Below, piece by piece: positions 17,898 to 24,577 of a DNA stretch of 64,000 nucleotides. Position 1 is the first letter of the stretch. Each line of letters starts with the position of its first letter. The position numbers and the translations under genes are program-made. Source of the stretch: Erythrobacter sp. (GTDB lineage: Bacteria > Pseudomonadota > Alphaproteobacteria > Sphingomonadales > Sphingomonadaceae); assembly GCA_019739335.1 (NCBI GenBank), contig CP073261.1, forward strand, positions 2,036,001 through 2,100,000, written 5' to 3'. The notes beneath the pieces were generated by a model that was given only the letters and a program-made list of their open reading frames with translations, ran no database searches and had not been told where the DNA came from.

Positions 17898-19573
17898 TGT
17901 CCACCATGTATGATGCCGTTGTCGTCGGTTCAGGAGTAAGCGGCGGCTGGGCGGCCAAGGAGCTAACCGAAAAGGGCCTGCGCGTCCTCATGCTCGATCG
18001 CGGGGTCATGGTCGAACATCGCCGGGATTACGAATACGAAGGGGAAATGGCCGCCAATATCCCTGCGCGCGACATGATGCCCCGCCCGTTGCAGGAAAGC
18101 GATTATTTCATCGCCCGGCACGGCTATGTCTCGCCCGCTACGCAGAAATACTACAACAACGACCGGCTCAATCCTTACGCTTATGACGAGGGAGACAAGT
18201 TCTACTGGATACGTCCGGGCGCGGTCGGAGGCAAATCGCTGATATGGGGGCGCTGGACCTTCCGCTTCAGCCCCGATGATTTCGAGGCGAACAGACGCGA
18301 GCAGGTCGGCATCGATTGGCCGATCCGGTATGACGATCTCGCGCCTTGGTACGATTACGTCGAGGATTATGCCGGGGTCTCCGGTTCCCACGAGAACCTC
18401 CCCTATCTGCCCGACAGCCGTTTCCAGCCGCCGATGCCGATGAACATCGCCGAGGAATGGCTGAAGGAGCGGCTCGAAGCGAGCTCACCGGGGCGCAAGC
18501 TGATCCACGCACGGATGTCCAATCTCACCGAGGACAAGCCCGAGCAGGGCCGGGTGAAGTGCCAGTTCCGCAACCAGTGCGGGCGCGGCTGCTCGTTCGG
18601 CGCCTATACCTCGACGCAATCGGTGACCCTGCCTGCGGCGCGCGCGACGGGCAGGCTCACAGTGCGTTCCGATACGGTCGTTACCGGTCTGGAATACGAT
18701 GCGACACGCAAGCTGGTGACGGGCGTACGCGTGGTGGATGCCAACACGCGCGAGGCATCCGTCATTCCCGCGCCTTTGGTGTTCCTGTGCGCCTCGGCGA
18801 TGGCGTCAACGCAGATCCTGATGAATTCACGCGTCCGGGGTAGTGAGCAGAGCCACTTCAACAGCAGCGGCACCCTGGGCCGCTATGTCATGGATCACAT
18901 CTTCCGCGTCGGGATCGGGGGCGAAATTCCGGGCTTTTCGGAGTTCATTGAGTATGGGCGGCGACCGGGCGGGGTCTACATTCCGCGGTTCCGCAACCTT
19001 GGCGGCGAAGAGGATGTCGGCTTCCGTCGCGGCTATGGCTATCAGGGTTCGGCCAGCCGGGGGCCCGCTGGTCCACATGGTTTCGGCGCATCGATGAAGC
19101 ACGGTATGCGCAGCTATAGCCCGTGGCGCTTTTCGATGGGCGCGTTCGGCGAATGCCTTCCCTACGCCGATAACCGCGTCAGTCTGCATCCCGACCAGGT
19201 CGACCGCTTCGGAATGCCGCTGATGCGTTTCGATGTCACTTTCCGCGAGAACGAGATCCGCATGATGGACGATGCGAGGATAGAGGGAGAGCAGATGCTT
19301 CGTGCCGCCGGCCTGCTCAACGTGGAAAGCTGGCGCGGCGAGCATGTCCCGGGTGATGCGATCCACGAGATGGGCGGGGCGCGCATGGGTGACGATCCGC
19401 GCGAGTCCGTGCTCAACAAATGGAGCCAGGCGCACGATGCTGCGAACCTCTATGTCACCGATGGCGCGCAGATGGCGTCGGTCTCCTGCGTCAACCCCTC
19501 GCTGACGTTCATGGCACTGACCGCGCGTGCGGCAGATCACGCGGTCAATCAGCTGCGCTTGGGGGCGATATGA
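17897..19573 (+). CDS. GMC family oxidoreductase (FAD sugar dehydrogenase alpha subunit)
   Basis: 558 residues. YDAVVVGSGVSGGWAAKEL is the N-terminal FAD-binding motif; GAVGGKSLIWGRWTFRF is the GMC signature; EMGGARMGDDP and SVSCVNPSLTFMALTARAADH form the C-terminal catalytic and FAD region. No leader is present; export with the Tat-carrying small subunit at 16480 is expected. This type of alpha subunit oxidises sugars or glycosides, and the DUF1080 and TIM-barrel neighbours suggest C3 oxidation (glucoside 3-dehydrogenase type). The ATG at 17897 shares its A with the preceding stop. No cytochrome c subunit follows; the next reading frame is truncated. Confidence 0.93.
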   Translation: MSTMYDAVVVGSGVSGGWAAKELTEKGLRVLMLDRGVMVEHRRDYEYEGEMAANIPARDMMPRPLQESDYFIARHGYVSPATQKYYNNDRLNPYAYDEGDKFYWIRPGAVGGKSLIWGRWTFRFSPDDFEANRREQVGIDWPIRYDDLAPWYDYVEDYAGVSGSHENLPYLPDSRFQPPMPMNIAEEWLKERLEASSPGRKLIHARMSNLTEDKPEQGRVKCQFRNQCGRGCSFGAYTSTQSVTLPAARATGRLTVRSDTVVTGLEYDATRKLVTGVRVVDANTREASVIPAPLVFLCASAMASTQILMNSRVRGSEQSHFNSSGTLGRYVMDHIFRVGIGGEIPGFSEFIEYGRRPGGVYIPRFRNLGGEEDVGFRRGYGYQGSASRGPAGPHGFGASMKHGMRSYSPWRFSMGAFGECLPYADNRVSLHPDQVDRFGMPLMRFDVTFRENEIRMMDDARIEGEQMLRAAGLLNVESWRGEHVPGDAIHEMGGARMGDDPRESVLNKWSQAHDAANLYVTDGAQMASVSCVNPSLTFMALTARAADHAVNQLRLGAI

Positions 19574-19617
19574 AGTTAGTGCCGATTGCTGGCGTTGCGC
19601 AGGTTGCGTCGCTGTAG
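19570..19617 (+). pseudogene. Start of a truncated sixth operon gene
   Basis: An ATG overlaps the GMC stop by 4 bp (ATGA), exactly as at the other operon junctions, but the frame MKLVPIAGVAQVASL ends after 15 codons. The residues look like the start of a signal peptide or membrane segment. It probably marks a gene whose body was lost when the IS6 debris downstream was formed. The product cannot be identified; an electron-accepting cytochrome or transporter would fit the position. Confidence 0.4.
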
Positions 19618-20328
19618 AGAGCACCCGCGTTGCCACGGCAATGTCCGCTCTTAGGAACCACCGCGAGGTGGCGCTATGTCTTGAATAAGGGTGGGAAGCC
19701 TCGGCTCCGCTTTTAGGACACCAAAGCGAGAAAACAGACGCCTAGACGAGAAGCCGATCGGCAGCAAAGCGCCTTCGCTCGTGGCCAAAAGGCTGCGCTA
19801 TGAAGAGCGTCGCTTCTAGAGATGAGCGCCACCTGATCGACAGAGAAAACTACAAGACCTGCCCCTCGGTCGCCTTGGCCGAGTGGCAGAACCTCGTGGC
19901 ATAAGCCACACTGGGGAAGAGGATGGGTTCCCCAATCGGAGACGAGTTGCGGTTAGACTGACAGCACCACCAGATCTCCATAGGTTTCAATCATTTATGG
20001 TAATTTGATGCACTTATGCCCGCTGCGATGCCCACTTCTTGGTTGGCTCGCGGCGCATTTTAGCGCACCATGGCGCATTCGGCATGACGACCAATTCTGC
20101 AATGGGGGCCCGTTCTTGGGCAGAGCCGGACCCATTTGCTCCGCGAAATCGGCCGTTCAAGGGTTGCCTTCAAGTGCCTGAAGTTGGGCATTCAATCTGA
20201 TTGATTGGGATGGAGGCGGTGTTGGACCAGCCTGCTCGGCAGTGCACACCCATCTCTCTATTCGCTTTTATGTCGGAATTTCATTGCCAACCGGACTTGC
20301 GAAGGTTGAAATTTTTTCTCGACATGGA
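19618..20328. other. Accessory intergenic stretch with IS remnant
   Basis: No gene is supported. It contains short inverted repeats (for example near 19649-19663) and, at 19824-19969, the right end of an IS6-type element. The part at 19970-20320 shows nothing recognisable and looks like scrambled accessory DNA. Confidence 0.5.
19824..19969 (+). mobile_element. IS6-family remnant (right end only)
   Basis: About 146 bp matching the last part of copy A: GCGCCACCTGATCGACAGAG through the end GACAGCACC, including the non-coding tail GAGACGAGTTGCGGTTAGAC. The 5' part is missing. Orientation is the same as copy A, so the sugar operon lies between two directly oriented IS6 ends. Confidence 0.8.
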
Positions 20329-20353
20329 TTAAACGCGAAACCGCAAACGTTTC
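20329..20353 (+). promoter_or_regulatory. ECF-type promoter of the 20402 gene
   Basis: TTAAAC (20329-20334), a 13-nt spacer, then CGTTTC (20348-20353), preceded by GGA. The same hexamers at the same spacing occur upstream of 22110 and 23470. The expected transcript start is near 20360, giving a ~40-nt leader with a GAGGAG ribosome site. Confidence 0.7.
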
Positions 20354-20401
20354 CCTCGCACAGCTGCTGGCAGGCAGCGTCACCACAAGAGGAGAAATGC
20401 A

Positions 20402-20743
20402 ATGCCTATCACGAAGCTTGTTCTTGCACTCGGCATCCTTCCTTTGGCGACGGCGGTATCGGCAGCCGACATCCTTTACGAAGAGAGCATCGCGAGACAG
20501 GAAGAGCAGCGCATTATCGACAGTCCGATCGCCGGCATCGAGAACAGCCTGTGGTTCGATTACCGAATCGATATACTCGAAGCCCAAGAGGAGTTGGTGA
20601 GCGACCTGCGGAGGGCAAGCGATCTGGAGGACCAGCGCGACGTCTGGGAAGAATACGCAAACGAGTTATCCCACGAGCGACGCGATTACATAGAGGAAAT
20701 GGCCGAGCGCGGCTATCGCGATTTCACGATCACGATGGAATGA
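20402..20743 (+). CDS. Small exported helical protein (unknown function), ECF target
   Basis: 113 residues with a Sec signal peptide (MPITKLVLALGILPLATAVS, cleavage near AA-D). The mature ~90 residues are highly charged and predicted helical (EAQEELVSDLRRASDLEDQR, EEYANELSHERRDYIEEMAE), rather like a short periplasmic coiled coil. No family is recognised. It is a single gene with a strong Shine-Dalgarno (GAGGAG) and an intrinsic terminator immediately downstream. The ECF-type promoter upstream makes it a likely member of the envelope-stress set run by the neighbouring sigma factor. Confidence 0.8.
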   Translation: MPITKLVLALGILPLATAVSAADILYEESIARQEEQRIIDSPIAGIENSLWFDYRIDILEAQEELVSDLRRASDLEDQRDVWEEYANELSHERRDYIEEMAERGYRDFTITME

Positions 20744-20765
20744 TGCTGCGCCACTTGCGCAACTG

Positions 20766-20793
20766 AGAGGGGCCGGAGCAATCCGGCCCCTCT
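20766..20793 (+). terminator. Intrinsic terminator after the 20402 gene
   Basis: A 12-bp stem AGAGGGGCCGGA pairing with TCCGGCCCCTCT, loop GCAA, followed by TTTTG. It lies 23 bp after the stop and 36 bp before the end of the convergent anti-sigma gene, so it may serve both. Confidence 0.9.
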
Positions 20794-20828
20794 TTTGTGA
20801 CGACATTCAAATCGAACCCAAGTGGCCG

Positions 20829-21542
20829 TCACCGCCAGCCCGCCTCTCGCGCGGCACGCTCCTCTTCGCTATCGAGCGCGGGACCAGCGGCGCGTTCCTG
20901 GGCCAATGCGAGGATCTCCGCAGATCCAGCCATACGGTAATCCGTGCCGTCGCTGGCATCGCCTTCTCCGGTTGCCTCCAGTCGCCAGCCAGACGCGTCA
21001 CGACAGGCAAGGCCGCTGGCTTCGTTGGATGTGAAAGCCCGGCAGAATTCACCAGCCTCGGTTCGGAAAGACAGCAGGATCCGCGTTGGCGCATCGCTCT
21101 CCTGGTCGGCAACCAATCGGGTATCCAATACGCTGGCAAGCTGGCTATCAGCATAACCGGGCGGAGCGCCGCCGTCTTCACGCGGGAGAAATACTGCCAG
21201 GGCAAGGCTGGCGGCAAGCGCGGGGCCTGCAACCCAGCCCCATCGTGGAAAGCGGCGCCGTTCCAGCAACCGGTCTTTCGCGGCTGAGATGTCTATCACA
21301 GACGCGGAGCCATGGCCTTCGATCTGTCCCCCCTCTTTCAAGAGCGACATCAGCCGGTCGGGCACAGGACTCGCTGCAAGAGGTGCAAAGTGGGATGTGA
21401 GCTTTTGCTTGAGTGTCCTATGGGCTTCCACCTGTTCGCGCAGGTTCCCGTCGGCCTCCACAGCTGCAGCTATCTCCGCGGCGCGCTCACCGTGAATTTC
21501 GCCATCGGTCCATGCAGCGAGTTCTTCGCGGGAAATCGTCAT
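20829..21542 (-). CDS. Anti-sigma factor, single-pass membrane protein
   Basis: 237 residues. The N-terminal cytoplasmic part (MTISREELAAWTDGEIHGER, then about 70 residues) resembles the anti-sigma domain that holds ECF sigma factors. One membrane helix follows at about residue 100 (WGWVAGPALAASLALAVFL), then a ~110-residue periplasmic domain with two Cys (GEFCRAFTS, SGLACRDASG) that may form a disulfide. The ATG overlaps the ECF stop by 4 bp, so the two are translationally coupled. It probably sequesters the sigma factor until an envelope signal arrives; the lack of a clear HxxxCxxC motif argues against the zinc ZAS class. Confidence 0.85.
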   Translation of the reverse strand: MTISREELAAWTDGEIHGERAAEIAAAVEADGNLREQVEAHRTLKQKLTSHFAPLAASPVPDRLMSLLKEGGQIEGHGSASVIDISAAKDRLLERRRFPRWGWVAGPALAASLALAVFLPREDGGAPPGYADSQLASVLDTRLVADQESDAPTRILLSFRTEAGEFCRAFTSNEASGLACRDASGWRLEATGEGDASDGTDYRMAGSAEILALAQERAAGPALDSEEERAAREAGWR

Positions 21543-22027
21543 GCTGCATCCTTCAGCAGCGCCAGAAGCGCGTCGCGGCCCCTGACCAGCCGCGAATTAA
21601 GCGTTCCGACCGGACAGCCGACAATGACGGCCGCTTCCTTGTAGGCATAGCCTTCGACCATCACCAGCAAGACCGCCTCGCGCTGTTCCTCCGGCAGTTG
21701 TTGCAGGGCGCGATCGACATAGGAAAGTTCCATCACGGCTTCCTGCGGACCACAGCCTCCAGTATCGGCACCGGCATCTTCGGCTACGAAAGTGACATTG
21801 CGCCGGGTTCGCGTGCGGCATTCGTCTATCCAGCAATTGCGCATGATCCGATACATCCAGCTGTCGAGCCGCGTGCCGTCCTGCCACTTGTCGCGGTTAA
21901 CGAACGCACGCTCTATGGTTGTCTGGCAAAGGTCGTCCCCATCCGCAGGACTGCCCGCCAGCCCGGCAGCGAAACGACGCAGCCGGGGCAGGAGGTCAGT
22001 CACCTGCTCTTCAAATGATGGGTTCAC
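21539..22027 (-). CDS. ECF RNA polymerase sigma factor
   Basis: 162 residues from GTG 22027. Region 2 is LLPRLRRFAAGLAGSPADGD with TRLDSWMYRIMRNCWIDECR; region 4 is LQQLPEEQREAVLLVMVEGY with GCPVGTLNSRLVRGR. I prefer the GTG at 22027 over the ATG at 22078 for two reasons. GAGG lies 8 nt upstream (22036-22039 on the complement), and the putative autoregulated promoter at 22049-22073 would start transcription near 22042, inside the longer version. The gene is followed by its anti-sigma gene and is divergent from the S8 protease gene. Three flanking genes carry its likely promoter. Confidence 0.92.
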   Translation of the reverse strand: MNPSFEEQVTDLLPRLRRFAAGLAGSPADGDDLCQTTIERAFVNRDKWQDGTRLDSWMYRIMRNCWIDECRTRTRRNVTFVAEDAGADTGGCGPQEAVMELSYVDRALQQLPEEQREAVLLVMVEGYAYKEAAVIVGCPVGTLNSRLVRGRDALLALLKDAA

Positions 22028-22047
22028 TCGTTTTGCCTCTACGTGGA

Positions 22048-22073
22048 TTAAACGGCTGACACGCGCCGTTTCA
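22048..22073. promoter_or_regulatory. Bidirectional ECF-type promoter between sigma and S8 protease genes
   Basis: On the + strand TTAAAC (22048-22053), 13 nt, CGTTTC (22067-22072), pointing to the protease gene at 22110. On the - strand TGAAAC (22073-22068), 13 nt, CGTTTA (22054-22049), pointing to the sigma gene at 22027. Both directions use the same two hexamer types with the same spacing, so one near-palindromic site could drive both genes. Confidence 0.65.
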
Positions 22074-22109
22074 TCCATGCTTAATGGACTTTATTTCAAG
22101 GGACTGACA

Positions 22110-23366
22110 ATGCGTATCTGGTTCCTCCTCACTGCAGCGAGCTTTCTGCTCTATTCTTCTGCGTCAGCCAATGCACAGGTCGCAGTCGGCGATGTGCAAG
22201 TCGGCCTTCCGGGAACGCAACAACTGCCTGGCAGAGTTCTCGACCCGCTTTTGCAGGAGGCCGACAATCTGGAGCGCGAACTGGCACGGCAGGCGCTGGA
22301 CCTTGCGCGAGATCGGGTGCGGAGAATCAATCGTCTGGTCCGGCGCAATCAATCGCTGATCGAGCGCGATGCACGCGGCGAGCCCGCGCGGCGCGGAGAA
22401 TTGATGGTGATGGATGTCGATGCGCAAGCCATCTCTCGCGCCGAAACGGAAGGCTATCGGGTGTTGGGCCGGGAGCAGCTTGACGGGTTGGGGTTGGCAA
22501 TATGGCGCTTGGCGTTACCTCCCGGAGTGGAACTTGCCGAAGGTGAGGAACGCCTCTCCCGATTACTTCCCGATGCGACTATCGACCCCGACAACCTCTA
22601 TGAGCAGTCAGGCACTTCCCCTTCTGCGGGTCACAGTTTCTATCCGGTTCCAGAGCGGAGGCTGCAAGCCACTTCGGTGCGAGTGGGTATGATCGACGGA
22701 GCACCTGCATCCGGAACGGGAGTTGTGACGGTGCGCAGCTTTGCCGAGGGAGGAGGCGAGGCGAGTGATCACGGTAGTGCGATTGCCTCCTTGCTCCGCT
22801 CGGCTGGCGCGTCGCGGATCTATGCGGCCGATGTTTATGGCAGTGATCCCGCAGGGGGAAACGCGCTGGCAATCGTTCGCGCACTCGCCTGGCTGCATGA
22901 ACAGGGGGTGAGAGTGGTTTCTGTCAGCCTTGTTGGCCCGCATAACGCGATCCTTTCCCGCGCCATTCGCGGGGCGCACGCAAGCGGCATGGTTGTGGTG
23001 GCGGCGGTGGGAAACGATGGCCCGGCAGCTCCCCCCGCATATCCGGCGTCTTATGACGGTGTCGTGGCGGTGACCGCGGTAGACCGGCGGGAACGTGCAC
23101 TGATTGAAGCTGGCAGGGCCCTCCACCTTGATTACGCCGCTCCAGGCGCTGACATCTTCGCATGGAACCGGCGCGGAAGACAACAGCGCGTGCGCGGCAC
23201 GTCTTACGCAACACCGCTTGTCGCTGGCCGTATCGCGGTGGCGCTGGATGATGGCAGCAACTGGCGCTCCGTTCTGGATAGCGAGGCGCACGATCTTGGT
23301 CCTCGCGGACCTGATGAGACCTATGGCCGGGGTCTCGTTTGCCGGGACTGCGGCGCGGCGCGCTGA
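22110..23366 (+). CDS. Exported S8 (subtilisin-like) serine protease
   Basis: 418 residues. ATG 22110 begins a Sec signal peptide (MRIWFLLTAASFLLYSSASA) and lies ~30 nt after the predicted ECF transcript start. After a ~200-residue N-terminal region with charged helices, the subtilisin core shows the triad: Asp in VRVGMIDGAPA, His in EASDHGSAIASLL, oxyanion Asn in VVAAVGNDGPA, and Ser in RGTSYATPLVAGRIAV. It is therefore probably active, in the periplasm or outside. C-terminal Cys residues (GLVCRDCGAAR) could pair. ECF/anti-sigma loci sometimes control such proteases; whether it acts on the anti-sigma is unknown. Confidence 0.9.
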   Translation: MRIWFLLTAASFLLYSSASANAQVAVGDVQVGLPGTQQLPGRVLDPLLQEADNLERELARQALDLARDRVRRINRLVRRNQSLIERDARGEPARRGELMVMDVDAQAISRAETEGYRVLGREQLDGLGLAIWRLALPPGVELAEGEERLSRLLPDATIDPDNLYEQSGTSPSAGHSFYPVPERRLQATSVRVGMIDGAPASGTGVVTVRSFAEGGGEASDHGSAIASLLRSAGASRIYAADVYGSDPAGGNALAIVRALAWLHEQGVRVVSVSLVGPHNAILSRAIRGAHASGMVVVAAVGNDGPAAPPAYPASYDGVVAVTAVDRRERALIEAGRALHLDYAAPGADIFAWNRRGRQQRVRGTSYATPLVAGRIAVALDDGSNWRSVLDSEAHDLGPRGPDETYGRGLVCRDCGAAR

Positions 23367-23387
23367 AAAAATCTTTTTGCCGGTGAA

Positions 23388-23412
23388 TTAAACCGAGACA
23401 GCCATCCGTTTC
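23388..23412 (+). promoter_or_regulatory. ECF-type promoter of the 23470 gene
   Basis: TTAAAC (23388-23393), 13-nt spacer, CGTTTC (23407-23412), the third occurrence of the motif. It begins 21 bp after the S8 stop, so the 23470 gene has its own start of transcription. Confidence 0.7.
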
Positions 23413-23469
23413 CCTTTCGTCAACTGGACGCAATCGCGCTTCCGGCAAACCTACGAAAGGAAATCAGCC

Positions 23470-24306
23470 ATGAAGATCATTCTTTCCGCCACCGCAGCCC
23501 TGGCAATTGCCATGTCCGCAACCCCGGCCTGCGCCCAGGTCCTCGGCGGCATCGGCGGAGGCGGCGGGCTCGGCGGCGCGCTCGATACCACGATCGGCGG
23601 CGTGGACCGCACCGTTCGTTCGACCACCGGCGGCGCGTTCGAGACGCGCGGCTCCACGCGCGGGAGAACGCGCGTTGATCGTCGCGAAGGACGGGTCGAA
23701 GCAGAGCGCAGAGCGGATGCCTCGGTAACCGGGGAAGCCGAACAGCTCCTGTCCTCACCCCTGGGCGATACAAGTGCGCAGGGCAGCGGTTCCGGCAGCG
23801 CCTCTGGCCAGGGCAGCGCTTCTGCCCAACTGATTGGCACGGACGCTGTTCGTGAAACCACCGCAGGCATCCGCAGCACTGCCACGGGCACCGTCGCCAG
23901 TGCCAGGGGCACGGCGAGTCGCGTAGCTCGCAGTGCAGGTGGCATTCCATCGGTCTCCGGCGGCGCCAGCGGCGAGAGCGAAGGATCGGGTAACGGCTCG
24001 GCGGATCTGGCGGGTCAGGCCCTTGCAGTTGCAGGCAGCGGAGCAGCAAGCGGAAATGGCGTGTTCGGGGTTTCGCCCGGCATGCCGGTGTTGTCACCCG
24101 ACGGTCGCCAAATTGGCGAGGTTCGCCAAATCGTGGCAGATCGTCGCGGCCGGGTAGAGTCCTTGCTTGTCAGCGCTGGCGACGGCCGCCGTATGGTGCC
24201 GGCCGGGAACTTCACCGCTGCTGGCAATGGTTTGATAATGGGCAGCGGCGAAGCTGGCGGAACTACCGGTTCCACTGCCGAACCGGAAGAAGAGAGCAAT
24301 CAGTAA
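23470..24306 (+). CDS. Exported low-complexity protein with C-terminal PRC-barrel-like domain
   Basis: 278 residues with a Sec signal (cleavage after ACAQ-type site near residue 23). The mature N-terminus is Gly-rich (GGIGGGGGLGGAL), followed by ~130 residues rich in Ser, Gly, Ala, Arg and Thr. The last ~80 residues (PGMPVLSPDGRQIGEVRQIV, GRVESLLVSAGDGRRMVPAG) resemble a PRC-barrel, a small beta domain found in photosynthetic reaction centres and stress proteins. It has its own ECF-type promoter and a downstream terminator. Function is unknown; an envelope or surface stress role is inferred only from its promoter. Confidence 0.8.
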   Translation: MKIILSATAALAIAMSATPACAQVLGGIGGGGGLGGALDTTIGGVDRTVRSTTGGAFETRGSTRGRTRVDRREGRVEAERRADASVTGEAEQLLSSPLGDTSAQGSGSGSASGQGSASAQLIGTDAVRETTAGIRSTATGTVASARGTASRVARSAGGIPSVSGGASGESEGSGNGSADLAGQALAVAGSGAASGNGVFGVSPGMPVLSPDGRQIGEVRQIVADRRGRVESLLVSAGDGRRMVPAGNFTAAGNGLIMGSGEAGGTTGSTAEPEEESNQ

Positions 24307-24341
24307 GCTCTAGCCAAAAACGCCAGTCTTCCTGTACTTGA

Positions 24342-24375
24342 GAACGGCTCCACCTGCTTGCTGGTGGGGCCGTTC
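24342..24375 (+). terminator. Terminator after the 23470 gene
   Basis: A 13-bp stem (GAACGGCTCCACC with GGTGGGGCCGTTC, one G-T pair) around an 8-nt loop, 35 bp after the stop, followed by TTC. It closes the ECF locus. Confidence 0.8.
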
Positions 24376-24537
24376 TTCAAACAGCCCGCTCCCTCAATGC
24401 CGCGCGCATGAAAGACGCCTCGACGCCGGTCATCTCTCGGCTCCCAAGTTGACCTCCGTAAAGTCCTGCATGCGGCCCTTCCTCCCACCTGGCCAAGCCC
24501 ATCCCGCACATCTTGCGAAGCCGATCAGAGGCTGTAA

Positions 24538-24551
24538 TGGTAGCGCTAACA
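24538..24551. promoter_or_regulatory. LacI-family operator-like palindrome upstream of GH9 gene
   Basis: TGGTAGCGCTAACA is a near-perfect palindrome around a central CG, matching the TGGTAGCGCTACCA-type operator common for LacI-family sugar regulators in sphingomonads and xanthomonads. It lies 27 bp before the GH9 start. No LacI-family gene is in the window. Confidence 0.55.
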
Positions 24552-24577
24552 GAAAATGGCGCGCGGGAGTGGATTGG

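Noticed and set aside
22027..22078. N-terminal extension of the ECF sigma factor to the ATG at 22078
   Set aside because: The added 17 residues are not sigma-like and overlap the proposed promoter; GTG 22027 has a ribosome site. Kept only as an alternative.
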